A stretch of 64,000 nucleotides of DNA, taken from NCBI GenBank assembly GCA_001632425.1, contig KV425554.1, forward strand, positions 605,648 to 669,647, given 5' to 3'. Source of the DNA: Neolentinus lepideus HHB14362 ss-1. Lineage: Eukaryota > Basidiomycota > Agaricomycetes > Gloeophyllales > Gloeophyllaceae. Under the pieces are notes generated by a model, which ran no database searches, had not been told where the DNA came from, and saw only the letters and a program-made list of their open reading frames with translations. Numbering within the stretch: the stretch's first letter is position 1; each line of letters opens with the position of its first letter. Of the stretch, positions 22,679 to 33,767 are shown piece by piece. The translations under genes and the position numbers were made by a program.

Positions 22679-23574
22679 ATGAGCAGCCCCAAGAAACTAG
22701 GTACTCATTGCAATACCAAACCTCCCCCGTCCACTAACACCATCGCAGTATTCGTCACCGGCAACGCCAACAAACTCAAAGAAGTCCGCGCCATCCTCTC
22801 CCAAGGCCCGCACCCACTCGAAATAACATCGCAAGCACTCGACAGCACGTCCCCTCCCCTTAAGCCTCCTCATTATTTCTGATCCCCCACTAGTCCCAGA
22901 GGTACAGGGCACCACGCAAGAAGTCGCCATCGCGAAATGCAAACGCGCCGCCGAGCTCGTACGTCCCCCTCCCCCCACCCAAACCAAACCAAACTCCAAC
23001 CGCAACCCAGATCGGCGGCCCCTGCATCACAGAGGACACCGCGCTCTGCTTCGACGCGCTCAACGGCCTCCCAGGGCCGTACATCAAGCACTTCCTCGAG
23101 GCCCTCGGGCACGCCGGTGCGTCCTCCTCTCCCTTCCCCACTTTCCCCCCACCCTCACTCACCCTTCCCCGCCCTTCTTCACCCCCCAAACCAGGCCTCA
23201 ACACCCTCCTCACCGGCTTCCCCACCACCGCGGCCACCGCGCTCTGCACCTTCGCCTACACCCCCGGCCCGCACACCCCGCCCCTCCTCTTCGAGGGCCG
23301 CACCGACGGCCGCATCGTCCCCGCGCGCGGGCCGGGCGTCTTCGGGTGGGACTCGGTGTTCGAGGTCGCGGGTGCGGGGAAGACGTGAGTCGTTTCGTTT
23401 TGTTTTGTTTTTGGGCCAAAGAGTTTCGGTTTTGGTTTTGAATGGTATTTTGATATTTTTGGTGGCAGGTACGCCGAGATGCCCCCCGCGGAGAAAAACG
23501 CGCTATCGCACCGGTATAAAGCGCTCGACAAGCTGCGCGCGTATTTGCAGACATTAGAGGGGGAGGGGGAGTGA
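22679..23574 (+). CDS. HAM1: Inosine triphosphate pyrophosphatase (ITPase)
   Basis: Six exons (22679-22700, 22749-22844, 22894-22958, 23011-23116, 23195-23384, 23469-23574) give 194 residues, the normal ITPase length. The enzyme hydrolyses ITP, XTP and dITP to monophosphates and so keeps deaminated purines out of nucleic acids. Visible motifs are [13 protein letters not shown] at the N-terminus, [42 protein letters not shown] and the C-terminal SHRYKAL. The second intron (22845-22893) only works as GC-AG, with donor GCACGT. Using the nearby GT donor breaks the frame, whereas the GC donor restores LDIPEVQG exactly as the family predicts. It faces the Boi/Pob1 gene and ends 64 bp from the converging thioesterase gene. 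Confidence 0.93.
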
Positions 23575-23638
23575 GGCAGGTGGGCAAGAAGAATACAGTA
23601 TCTGACACATAGACATGGTAGACGTACACGGCGCGGGA

Positions 23639-24776
23639 CTACAGTTTAGACTTTTCCTGCCTGTTCTCCTTCTGCTCCTCTTCCTTGCTCTCTCTCTCAC
23701 CCAGACCCGAACCCGAACCCACCCCGCCCACCCTCTTTATCCACCGATTCGACGACCCAGACGGGTTAACCTTTGTCAGCGTCGCGGACACGACGAGCAT
23801 CCCGTTTTTCATGTTCACCATCTAAAAAAACGAAAGCAGTCAGCCGCCCCACTACCAAAAAAGAAGAAGGAAAAGAAAATACGCACCTCGCACCGCGCAG
23901 CCATGATGCGCCCGCCGATGGTGAGGCTCGTGGCGGTGATGCGCAGGCGGGAGCCGCTTTGAGAGGGTAGGTAGTGATGAGTGAGGATGAGAGGGAGAGT
24001 CGGTGAAAAGTGAGAGGCCAAGAGTATTCGTGCCAAGAAATAATAATAAGAGTCCAAGTCAGAGTCCAAGCCAACCATAAAAGTCAGAACCAATAACAAC
24101 ACGTGTGAGCGCAAGGAAAGGACGAGACGAGACTCACACGGGCGCGGCGGTGTGGTACACGATGTCCATCGCCTGCGACATCCCGGTGCCGTCGACGCCG
24201 AGTGCGACGCCGAGCGCGACGAGCGGGGTCGAGGCGCACCTGCGGGGCGGTTAGTCGTTGTGGGTGGCGGAGGGGGTTTGTTGTTGTGGGTAGGGGAGGG
24301 GTGAGGGAGGGAGAGGGTGAGAGTGCGGGAAGAGGGAGTGACGCACAGATCAACAAGATACGCAGCACACGCGCCGTGCAGCGTCCCGTACGGGTTCGCC
24401 ATATCTGCCTCTCCATCACTCAGACTAGCACTAGCAGCCCGGATGCGCGCTCACCCTCGTCGACGTCGAGCTCGATGACTACGACGGCTTCCTTCCTCCC
24501 TTTGCCCCCGCCTCCCGAGTTCTCCTTCCTCCCACCGACCGAGATATCCTTCCTCCCACCAACCGAGATACCCTCCCCCCCTCTCACCACCATCTCCCTA
24601 ACCTCAAACCTCCGCCCCACCGCACACCCAAACACCCTCCCCCCGCTCACAAAATGCTGCAACACATTCAAGCACAGCTGCAGCTCCGCCGGGGGCAGGT
24701 TGCTCTCGATCCCCGCGGGGGCGTAGTACGTCGCCGTCGGGAGGGTGTGCGTCCAGTTTGCATTTGGGGTGGGCAT
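23639..24776 (-). CDS. Hotdog-fold acyl-CoA thioesterase-like protein, copy A
   Basis: Five exons (24776-24455, 24404-24347, 24239-24138, 23956-23887, 23821-23639) encode about 244 residues. The second and third exons carry YGTLHGACAAYLVD, the 4HBT/ACOT13-type helix with its HG turn, then STPLVALGVALG and SQAMDIVYHTAAPV. Exon 4 encodes LRITATSLTIGGRIMAARCE, the central strands. Such enzymes hydrolyse acyl-CoA or aryl-CoA esters. The HGG found in the neighbouring copy is HGA here. The N-terminal exon has an unusual Gly/Lys insert with a repeated ISVGGRK unit. The C-terminal exon is long and charged and likely lies outside the fold. It is a tandem paralog of the gene upstream, in the same orientation. 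Confidence 0.78.
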
Positions 24777-24980
24777 GCCTGGGGGTGGGCGCGGTGACGA
24801 GCCTTGGAGTGGACGCGGTGACACATCATGGCAGACGAGAATGGTGGATGTATGTAAGAACACTACCCTGGATTCGAGCTCCGCGGCGGCTTGTACATAG
24901 TAGAAGGGGGTGTATACAATAGATAGTATATATATATTATAGGCGTCTCCTCCCTGGCGACGATGTCCTGTAGCAGCGAG

Positions 24981-25090
24981 CACCACTCCCAAATCCCAGC
25001 TTCCCACTCCCCAAATCACAGCTTCCCACTCCCCAAATTACAGCGTCCCACTCCCCAAATCACAGCTTCCCACTCCCCAAATCACAGCTT
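24981..25090. repeat. Five 22-bp tandem repeats overlapping the end of thioesterase B
   Basis: Five consecutive 22-bp units start at 24981, 25003, 25025, 25047 and 25069. The consensus begins CCCACTCCCCAAATCACAG. The first unit differs at two or three positions and the third at two. The unit at 25069-25090 contains the stop codon (25084-25082, minus strand) and last codons of thioesterase copy B, so the others are copies of the coding end plus its first 3' bases. Confidence 0.85.
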
Positions 25091-25843
25091 CGCCGCGGAC
25101 GGCTCCATCTTGATGTGGATGCCCGACGCGACGAGGCGCCGGCGCGTGTCGTTCCAGATCTACGCATTCGTCTGATCAGCGCCCTCAAATTCAGATCCCA
25201 ACAGCACCCACCTCGCACCGCGCCGACATGACGCGCGCGCCCACCGCGATCGTCGTGCTCACGATTCTGAGCTTGTCTCCCCTACACGGCCCGGTTAACT
25301 CCAAAGTTGAGCACACTCTGTCGTGGATGGACTCACAGGAGCGCGGGGGCGTGGTAGACGACGTTGAGGGCCTGGGAGACGCCCGAGGTGCCGCTCCCGA
25401 CGCGCGTGGCGAGGGCGTGCGCGGCGAGCGGGAGGGACGAGCAGCTCATTTCAGTTTCAGGTTCAGTTTCAGGCCTTCGGTGCAGAGAAAGACAGGACAG
25501 CTCACTCGTCGATAAGATACGCAGCGCACCCGCCGTGCATCGTCCGCGCGCCGTTGAGCATATCTAGATCCACACGCGCTTTAAAATCAACATGCAAAAG
25601 AGATGGATGCATGGGCGCACCGCTGCCGACGGTGACCTCGCAGACGACTCTGCACTCTGTCTTGCCGTCGTCGTCGCGCCTGGGGAGGACGCTCACCTCG
25701 GCGAGGCGCAGGCGCGTCCCGACGCTGTGTGCAAAGCCCGGTTCTGGGCTGGCGGATGTGGTGATGAAGTCGAGGAGGCGGGCGACGGCGGACTTGATTT
25801 CGTTGGAGGCGGTGCCGGGGATGTGGGAGGGGGGTGGTGGCAT
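25082..25843 (-). CDS. Hotdog-fold acyl-CoA thioesterase-like protein, copy B
   Basis: Four exons (25843-25506, 25444-25337, 25281-25212, 25159-25082) give 197 residues, nearer the usual fungal ACOT13/PaaI-like length than copy A. The core reads LNGARTMHGGCAAYLIDE, with the HGG turn and the Asp that normally acts with it, then CSSLPLAAHAL, SQALNVVYHAPALL and LRIVSTTIAVGARVMSARCE. The last exon, IWNDTRRRLVASGIHIK, completes the sheet. Introns 2 and 3 sit at the same positions as in copy A, which supports tandem duplication. The intended start is the ATG at 25843; the frame continues upstream without another ATG. The promoter is shared with the divergent ATG22 gene. Substrate cannot be told from sequence. 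Confidence 0.83.
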
Positions 25844-26049
25844 GAGTGATCGGGGCAACTAGACCTACAGAGCCTTATCTGTGAATCCCGATATGGCAAG
25901 TCGAGTACCTGATACGAACGTCCACGTGGATGTCATTTATAGCATCCCCACGATCTCGAATATTGGCCGCGAGGCGCTATCTTATCTCATAACCCACATG
26001 CCATTTGCACTTCTATCATGAACGTGTCCATCCCTGCTATCGCCCGACC
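25844..26049. promoter_or_regulatory. Short bidirectional promoter, thioesterase B / ATG22-like
   Basis: 206 bp lie between two divergent ATG codons. No TATA box is obvious. Co-regulation of the two genes is possible but not shown. Confidence 0.4.
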
Positions 26050-28065
26050 ATGTCTCCCCCCGAGCACGACACTCACGACTCCGACATGGACATCAAGGAC
26101 GCCGACGCCGACGCCAAAGCCACCGAGCTCGCCGTCTCCAGCCTCCCCATCTCCAGCCTCCCCATCTCCAGCCTCCCGATCGACGGCAAAGACGAGCCCA
26201 TCGTCACCCGCCGCGAGCTCTGGAGCTACTACCGTGCGTCGCCGCCCTCGCCCCTTCCCCACTGACCCCGCCCACAGTATACTACAACGGCGACAACGGC
26301 GTCGGCCCCCTCGGCTACTCCATGACCCTCTTCCAGTCCTGGGCCACCGCCGCGGGCTACGACCCCTCCGCTGGCCCCGGCACGCCCTGCACCGCTGGCC
26401 CGTGCGTCGTCCCCTGGGGCAGCGGCACCCGCTCCGTCAGCTCCGTCGTCCTCGTCGCCAACGGCCTCAGCTTCGCCGTGCGTCCGTTCATATCGAGGAG
26501 CGTGCCCCGCTGACCGACCCAGGTCATGACCCTCATATTCACCACCATCGGCTCCGCCGCCGACTACGGCACATTCGGCCGCTGGCTGCTCCTCGCCGTC
26601 ACCGTCGTCTGCTGGGCCGCCCAGTTCGCCTCCATGGCCCTCACCTGTGCGTGTTGCCTGCTCCCGTCTGCCTCCCACTAACCCCCCCGCCCCCCAGCCG
26701 CGTCCCGCTGGCGCACCGCGATGGCGCTCTACATGCTCGGCTTCATCTCCTACGGCGCCACCCTCGTCTTCTACGCCGCCCTCTTCCCGCGCCTCGCCCG
26801 CAACACCGCCCGCTCGCGCACCCTCCGCGAGCAGTACGACCGCGGCGAGGTCAGCCGGGAGGACTACGAGAGGGAGGAGAGCCTCGAGAAGAACAGGGTC
26901 AGCAATATCAGCACGGTGCGTGTGCATTTGTGGCGAGATGCGTGGGCAGCGGCTGATTGGGGTGGGGTGGCAAAGACGCACAGCAATATCGGGTACGTCG
27001 TGACGCTGTGCCTCAACCTCTCGATCCTCCTCCCGCTCGCGAGCAACCCGAAAGTGAACAACTACACCATCGTGCTGTGCGTCTCTCCGTCGCTTCCCCT
27101 CTTCTTCACTCACGGCGCGCAGGACGAACGGGTACTGGGTCCTCACCGGCATCTGGTGGTGTGCGTCCTCCCGTCCATACTAACTCCCTCTTCCCTCACC
27201 CCCCCTTCAACACCCAGTCATCTTCCAACAACCCCGCCCCGGCCCGCCCCTCCCCAAGGGCGAACACTACATCACCATCGGCTGGAAACAGATCGCGCTC
27301 GCGCTCCGGCAGTACCGGCGGCTGCCGTACACGTTTGTGTACCTGTTTGCGTATTTTTTGCTGGCGGATGTGCGTTCCCGTTCCTTCTCCTTCCCTTCCC
27401 CTCCAACTCCCCCTAACCCACCACCCTTCCCCCCTCCTTAGGGCCTCAACACGACCGGCACGCTCATCTCCCTCTGCCAAAACACCAAGTTCAGCTTCTC
27501 CTTCCTGCAGAACACGTACCTCGGGCTCGCGCAGGCGGTCACGAGCACCGCGGCGACGCTCGGGTTTTGGTATGTCCAAAGGTGGGGGGGGGTAAGGACG
27601 AAGAGGATGGTGAGTGGTTTTTGGTGGGCGGGGGGGTTTGGGGGAGGTGTTTTGGGGGGTTGGGGTTTTTGAGAGAGGGAGTGGAAAGGAATGCTGACGC
27701 GATTTGATAGTTCGTGGTGACGAATGTGGTGACGATACTCATACCGCTGTGGGGGATGGTTGGGATGTGGACGGATAAGATCGGGTGCGTCTCCTCCTCC
27801 TCCTCCCCTCCTTTCCTCCTTTCCTTCCCCACCCCCCTCCACCCGCTCACCCCCCCCAGGTTCCACAACGCCTGGGAATTCTGGTTCTACAACGTCATCT
27901 TCGGCCTCTTCCAAGCGCCGTACTACGCCTTTGCGCAGACGATGATGGCCGAGCTCACTCCGCCCGGGTTCGACAATATGGTGCGTCGTCCTCTCTTTCT
28001 CGTTCTCAGCCGTCCGTCCTCACCCCACTCTCCTTCCCCATTCCCCACCTTCCCCACTTCCCACT
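26050..28065 (+). CDS. ATG22: ATG22-type vacuolar transporter (3' end lost in assembly gap)
   Basis: Ten exons can be joined from 26050 to 27980 (460 codons), after which the gene enters a run of Ns. The protein begins with an acidic, Ser-rich tail holding three SSLPI repeats, encoded by a 15-bp tandem repeat at about 26138-26182. Then come RRELWSYYLYYNGDNGVGPLGYS, the ATG22 start motif, and many membrane helices (VMTLIFTTIGSAADYG, ALYMLGFISYGATLVFYAAL, NIGYVVTLCLNLSILL, GYWVLTGIWWFIFQQPRPGP, QNTYLGLAQAVTSTAATLGFWY). The cytosolic loop LREQYDRGEVSREDYE is typical. Yeast Atg22 exports amino acids from the vacuole after autophagic breakdown. The GC-rich third positions contrast with genes further right. 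The C-terminal helices are presumably in the gap. Confidence 0.88.
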
Positions 28066-28474
28066 NNNNNNNNNNNNNNNNNNNNNNNNNNNNNNNNNNN
28101 NNNNNNNNNNNNNNNNNNNNNNNNNNNNNNNNNNNNNNNNNNNNNNNNNNNNNNNNNNNNNNNNNNNNNNNNNNNNNNNNNNNNNNNNNNNNNNNNNNNN
28201 NNNNNNNNNNNNNNNNNNNNNNNNNNNNNNNNNNNNNNNNNNNNNNNNNNNNNNNNNNNNNNNNNNNNNNNNNNNNNNNNNNNNNNNNNNNNNNNNNNNN
28301 NNNNNNNNNNNNNNNNNNNNNNNNNNNNNNNNNNNNNNNNNNNNNNNNNNNNNNNNNNNNNNNNNNNNNNNNNNNNNNNNNNNNNNNNNNNNNNNNNNNN
28401 NNNNNNNNNNNNNNNNNNNNNNNNNNNNNNNNNNNNNNNNNNNNNNNNNNNNNNNNNNNNNNNNNNNNNNNNNN
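28066..28474. other. Assembly gap (409 Ns)
   Basis: All bases are N. The flanks are low-complexity: C/T-rich before the gap, and G-rich with a repeated GTGAGGTTGTGCGG unit after it. The gap hides the end of the ATG22-like gene. Any reading through it is meaningless. Confidence 0.99.
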
Positions 28475-28667
28475 GTGAGGTTGTGCGGGAGGGGGGGGAA
28501 GGCGTGAGGTTGTGCGGAGTGGGGATTTGGATTTGGATTTGGGCGTGTATAGGTGTATATATAGTATTGTACGATGGGACAACGATTACGGTAGCTACGT
28601 GCAAACATGTATCAGCAACTACAACCATAAGTTACGCGGATCGTCGGTGCGGTCATCTATCCATCCA

Positions 28668-31600
28668 TCAATCTGAATCCCACCGCACCCGCTTCGCATA
28701 CTCGCGGATGTTCGACACGAACCGCTCCTCGACCTCGTGCCCGACGCCCGTCGCGACCTTGAGGATGATCTCGTTCAGCGCCGTCGCGCCCAGGATGTCG
28801 ACGTGGTCGCTCGTGTTCGCGCCGCCGCGCGGCATCGTCGGGATCGGCTGGTGCGGGAGCTAGAATAACAATACACAGCGCGCAACGGGTGAGATGGGAT
28901 GAAACGGGATGGGGGAATAAGCGCACCTCGACAGTGACGACCTTGATCCCCGCGGGGTTCCACCGCTTCCGCTTCCACCCCTCGACGCACATCGCGCCGA
29001 GGCTCAGCAGGCTCACAGTCCCGTCGCCCTCGCCCATCTTCACCCCATTCCGGATCTACGTCATCCGTCATGCCATGCCACCCCGGAGAAGAGGAACACG
29101 CGCACCTTGGGGGAGACAGACTCGTCGGTGTACTCGGCGTCGATCCAGCTCTGCCGGAGGAGCGGCAGGTCGAGCGGCGCGCGCGGGGTGACGCAGTCGG
29201 ACGAGTTCGTGCACACGGCGTCGCCCGCGTCTGCGAGGGTGTCGTCGTGCTCGTACTCGCCGCGGGTGTACCTAGTGTTCGGGATTATGGGAACTCGTCG
29301 TATCAAGTAGGGAGGCAGCTGACCAGTACGACCGCTCGGTCTCTTTGCCGTGTCCGTAAACGCAGTAGTATTTCATCGAAGGAGCGTACGGCAACCTGCG
29401 ACATCGTCCATGAACGTCTGATCTAATCGTAATACTGTCAGGCACGTACTGCACTTCCAGCGGATTGGTCCATTTCGTGTGATCGAAGTTATTCCTCCGC
29501 AACTGTTCCTCATCCCTCTCGATCCCGTTCGAATAATTGGTCTCTAACATTTTCTATACAGTATCCATCAGCATCGCAAGAGCATTCTGCATCATCGCCG
29601 CGCGCACCTGGAACGTAATCGGCGTATGCTCCAACACCCATGCCTCCGCCTGCTCCGCGGTCATATTGCCTACACCAACATCACGCGTATTCTTGACCGC
29701 CTCGCGGAACGCAATCAGTTCTCCGTGAGTATGTGCCGCGTCCTCGACATCATCCGGAGCGAAGTCGTGGTTGCCCCAGACAGCATCACCGCCCTGCAGG
29801 TGAATGACGAGTGAACACAGCAAAGATGGACGATTGACGAGAGATACCTTCACCCATATGCTTGCGGTGCCAGGCCACGAGCGAAACAGCCTACCCCGTT
29901 CTTTCCTTGAGAAGAACCGCTCGAGTACTACGACATTACCAATCAAGACGACAGAGGATAGCAGTAATAGGGGATTGGGGCTGACCATACGTAGCGACAG
30001 GGTTCATTTGCACTGTATCTTTCATTTCTCCCGAGAGGAAGGAGGATATGGCTTTAGCCTGATATCTTCAAGGACTGCCAGGTTAATAAAGTCGAACGTT
30101 CACTTACGACGCCCTGATATTATGAGAACACCATACATTCAGCATATCACAATAATTAGCCAAAACAATATCTCACCAAATGAGTCCCAGCAACTGAAAC
30201 CACAGCTTCAATATGATTCTAACTTGCCTTGAGATCAATTCGACAAGACTGCATGGTGTTCGCCACGCACCTCTACCCATTCGGAGCCACCCCCTCCGTA
30301 CAAGGGTGCCTCAACCCACTTGAAGCTGTATTATAGCACGAGCAATGCAAACTGATGAGTGCTTTAAGACGGAGAAAACACTGTACATACAAGTACTAAG
30401 GATGTCTAGGTTAGCGGTGAAAGCAATGACGGGGCAATGATTCATACCAAGAGAACCTGCCACCAAACGAGCATCAGTCCCAGTTCTGTAAGGTGATCAT
30501 ACGAGAGACAACATACTGTGCTGCCCATGGAATGTGATGTCAGTACGACTTTCTTTCCTTGCCGTTTCCTAAACAGACCTATCAGTACATCGGTCGCACG
30601 ATAGGTTATTGTTTGACCCACTTAAAACCTTCTATCATGGACTTCAATTTGGAAAAGTACCCATCCCGGACCTCTAAATTGTAGAACGACAACCGCCAGT
30701 CGTATGGAGCCAAGTATAGGTTGTTAGTATCATAGTTGACCGCCGCAAGATTCTCCACGATCTTCGACCTAGAATTCAACAAGATCACCTTCGATCGCAG
30801 TCAGAATTATGACGAGATACGCACCAAATCCAATAGCCAGATATGAAGCTACTGGCAGCATCGATGCCCTCCGCTGCCCTAACTTTCGCTCCGTCGGGAT
30901 CCAAACCAGTCACCGGATCAAGCATCAAAGCCGCCATCCATTTCTCCTTGTTGAACGTCACCTGCTGCACCATATGAAAGCCACCCCACATCTTCTCTCT
31001 GAAAAAGGTGCGGTACTCTGGAGAGGTCGACCACGACTCCAATCCCTTAATCAGATGTGTCAATCCTCTGCATGCTACCGGAACAGAAGATAACGTACCG
31101 TAGAAATCACCCCAGGGACGAGCACTACCGGGAACTCCGCGCTCAATCCTCTACTAGCCATTTGGTCGCCTACCTGGAACTCCCGCCCGTCATTGTTCAG
31201 CTTCCATATCTCAGGGATACTTCCCGTCAAGCGGCGCCATTCTATTTCGAGTCTAGACAGGTCGATCTGCGGGAACTCGGGGAGGGCGATGTCGTATTCG
31301 CTTAGTATAACAGCGAGGCTCGCTGGAATGTCGGGGATGTCGACGGGTTTGATGAAGAGGAAGCCCAAGAAGAGTCCGACTGTACAAGGAGGCTCGGAAA
31401 TAACTCGCTTCAACATAAACAGAAAACCTACCGATTATGCCCAGGGGGAACAAAAATCGCCTAGTAGTAAACCAATGCCAGTAGCTGTTCTCCTCCTACG
31501 TTCCATCCAAATCGTCAATCTACACCGTCTTCTCCCAAAGCCAGTCTGCGTGCCTTTCGTTGCTTGATTTCCTTGGTCTCTTTCCTAAGTTCATCTGCGA

Positions 31601-31712
31601 CCGCGCGCAACTCATCTTTCTTCTCCTCCCCGGTCTTCAATTTGTCGACTGCACTGTCCGAATCCGCCCTCGAATTCCTGCGCCGCCTCGTAAGAGTAGC
31701 CTCGTCAGTCAT
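28668..31712 (-). CDS. LRO1: Phospholipid:diacylglycerol acyltransferase (PDAT)
   Basis: A minus-strand gene with at least ten short introns. It starts at the ATG of MTDEATLTRRRR (31712) and stops at 28668-28670. A charged cytosolic N-terminus is followed by one membrane anchor (RFLFPLGIIG and GLFLGFLFI), then the lumenal LCAT-type domain: PVVLVPGVIST, the GLESWST lid, MLDPVTGLDPDG, APYDWRLSFYNLE, SHSMGSTVLLWFLK with the nucleophile Ser, WVEAPLYGGGGSEW, SVAGTHLG, WGNHDFAPDD and GDGTVSLLSLG with the catalytic Asp. The terminal histidine is in SDHVDILGATALNEI. The enzyme moves an acyl chain from phospholipid to diacylglycerol in the ER. The usual GHSMG is SHSMG here; plant PDATs also vary at this place. 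The first intron is ambiguous (see findings). Confidence 0.9.
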
Positions 31713-32478
31713 TATGTTGCGTGTCTCAGACACAAGTTATGTGCAGTAAGAAATTAAAGGCAATAAATACACCGGCACTGGCAGAACATGAGTTCGGAGC
31801 GGCACGACGCGTGAACTTGAAGGTGACGACACCGAGCACGTCCGACGGACATGCTACATCAGATCAATTGACACACGGTTCCGCCGAGGGGCTAACGCGG
31901 GTATTGCCGGCGACGCTCGCCCCCTTTTCGGTTCCGCAGCTGGGACCCACAATGCTTTGTTGACCGAGGGTAGAAGGAAGAGAAATGTCACATATACAAG
32001 CAATAAGGATCGTACATAGGGATAAGACACGCGTATAAGGATCGTTATCACTGCACGGCGGGAGTTACCAACCAACGCGTCCACAAGTGTGCTGGACCAC
32101 CTACGTAACGTACAACAAGCAATAGCCTGAGACCCATGTGATTACCAAAGGTATCACGTATCGGACCAGATCAGGAAGAGAGGAAGATAGAGCATATGTG
32201 CAAGGAGAGATCTAAGCAATATATAGATCAGACTATAGGATAGCAACGGGAAAGAGTGTAGTCATGATAGGTCGTAAATGCGAATTTTGGGAATGGCATC
32301 GCGAGAGACGAGGCAGACTATGGCGCTGTGCGATGGGTATTCGCAGAAGCTAAGTGCGCAGCTGGCGCCGGTGATGGGAAGAGCGTGGTAGCTCAAAACG
32401 TGAGGTACCTATAAACCACAGAACTAAGTGGACGGGAATGCTATTTTCAGGTCGCTTGGAAACATACGAGCTCAGACA
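31713..32478. other. Intergenic, upstream of LRO1
   Basis: 766 bases without a supported gene. They contain the LRO1 promoter and the 3' region of the next minus-strand gene. Confidence 0.4.
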
Positions 32479-33767
32479 CTAAGTCGTCTTTGTCTTCTTC
32501 TTCTGTGGTGATTCCTCCATGGTAGTCGCCATGGCCAGCTTCGACTTACTCGGAGCTGCCCTCGACCTCGGCTTCATAGCCGCCGACTTGGTCTTGGGTT
32601 TCGCCGAAGTAGATGACACGACCGACATCACGTCTTCGTTATCCGACTTCGCCCCATGCTTCTCCTTCTCCGCTTTGGCCTTCGGTTTCCGAATAGATTT
32701 ACTGGACTTCACCGACGCTGCATCGGTGTCGACGTCCATATCATCATCCTTCTTCCGAGATCTACCCGGCTTTCGCTTGGGCTGGGACTCAGTAGTAGTC
32801 GCCTTCTCTTTACCTTTTCCCTTGCCTGCCACACTGCCTGCTACGCTCCCTTCATTGGCATTGGTGGGAAGCTCTGCTACGTGACTATCGCTTGCGTCAT
32901 CACTGCCCGCATCCCGCATTTCCTGATCCTCCTTGTCGCGCGCGGACCTGCGGCGCTTTCGAGTCCTTCCAGGACTGTAATTATCCGCAAAGCGCGAGCG
33001 CAGGGAGGAGGTGGGTGTCGATGCGCGGGGGAGCTGAGAGCGTACGCCATGACAGTTGAGCTTGAGGCATGAAATGAGTTTGTCATCATTCGGGGTTGAA
33101 TCAGCGCGGAATCGCGCGCGTTTCACATCAGCCTGTCAAAAGTTAGATTGATCATTATGACAGTCAAAGGTCCTACGGTGTGTTTGCCTTCGTAACACCA
33201 GCCATCAGGTGGGCCCATGTCGCCGTCCCCTTCAACAGTCCTCCCGCAGCATCCCCACAGTGTCTCATATCCACCATTCCCGGCGGCTGAGGGCCCCTTC
33301 CCCTTCGGTCCAACTCTTTCTACCTCTGCACTATCATCGTCGTGTGCTATTAGGCAGCTCCGATCATCGTTCTCGACCTCTGTGTAGTCTCTATGGCAGC
33401 GTACGCAGTGAAGCAATGGCGGAGGAGTGAGATCGGCATAAAAAGTATGAAGCGATGAGATGATCGATAATTCCGCGGTGGGCAGCCGTTTCAAAGTGTA
33501 CGCATGCAAAGTTTTCGGCGGGACCGCGGATACGAGCGATAAGAGCGCGTCGGCGTCGACCTCAGGCGATACTACAGCGTCCTCGGTGACTTCAGATGAT
33601 GAAAATATCTTCGACGACGTGCCTGCATCCGGGAGATGGGGCGATTCCTGGTGAGCACCGTGAGCGAGAGACGCTGCCTCGGACGGCGAAGGGGTGCGCA
33701 ACTGCACCGGCGGAGGCTCTGCGATCTGCACTTGCGATTTGTTTCTGAATAAGAGGCCAAATACCAT
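32479..33767 (-). CDS. Basic, low-complexity protein with a Cys/His zinc-binding-like module
   Basis: Two exons (33767-33177 and 33132-32479) give 414 residues. The start MVFGLLFRNKSQ was chosen over longer upstream frame because it is the first ATG near the conserved part. Residues around 130-197 hold CVRCHRDYTEVEND, CLIAHD, WGCCG and a final CYEGKHT. This spacing of Cys and His resembles a CHORD-like or related zinc-binding unit. The second half is Lys/Ser-rich with repeated KPK, RKPGR and acidic patches, so it is probably disordered and nuclear. I do not recognise an ortholog with known function. It could be a DNA or chromatin-associated factor, but that is only a guess from composition. 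Confidence 0.6.

Noticed and set aside
24981..25090. CRISPR-like array
   Set aside because: The 22-bp units are directly adjacent without spacers and lie in a eukaryotic genome; it is a minisatellite.
26229..27152. Long minus-strand frame opposite ATG22
   Set aside because: Antisense shadow in GC-rich sequence; low complexity and no domain.
22679..28065. Possible metabolic gene cluster (ITPase, thioesterases, transporter)
   Set aside because: No polyketide, NRPS, terpene or P450 core; ITPase and ATG22 are housekeeping.
27714..28507. Open frames running through the N block
   Set aside because: The bases are unknown, so the frames are artefacts.
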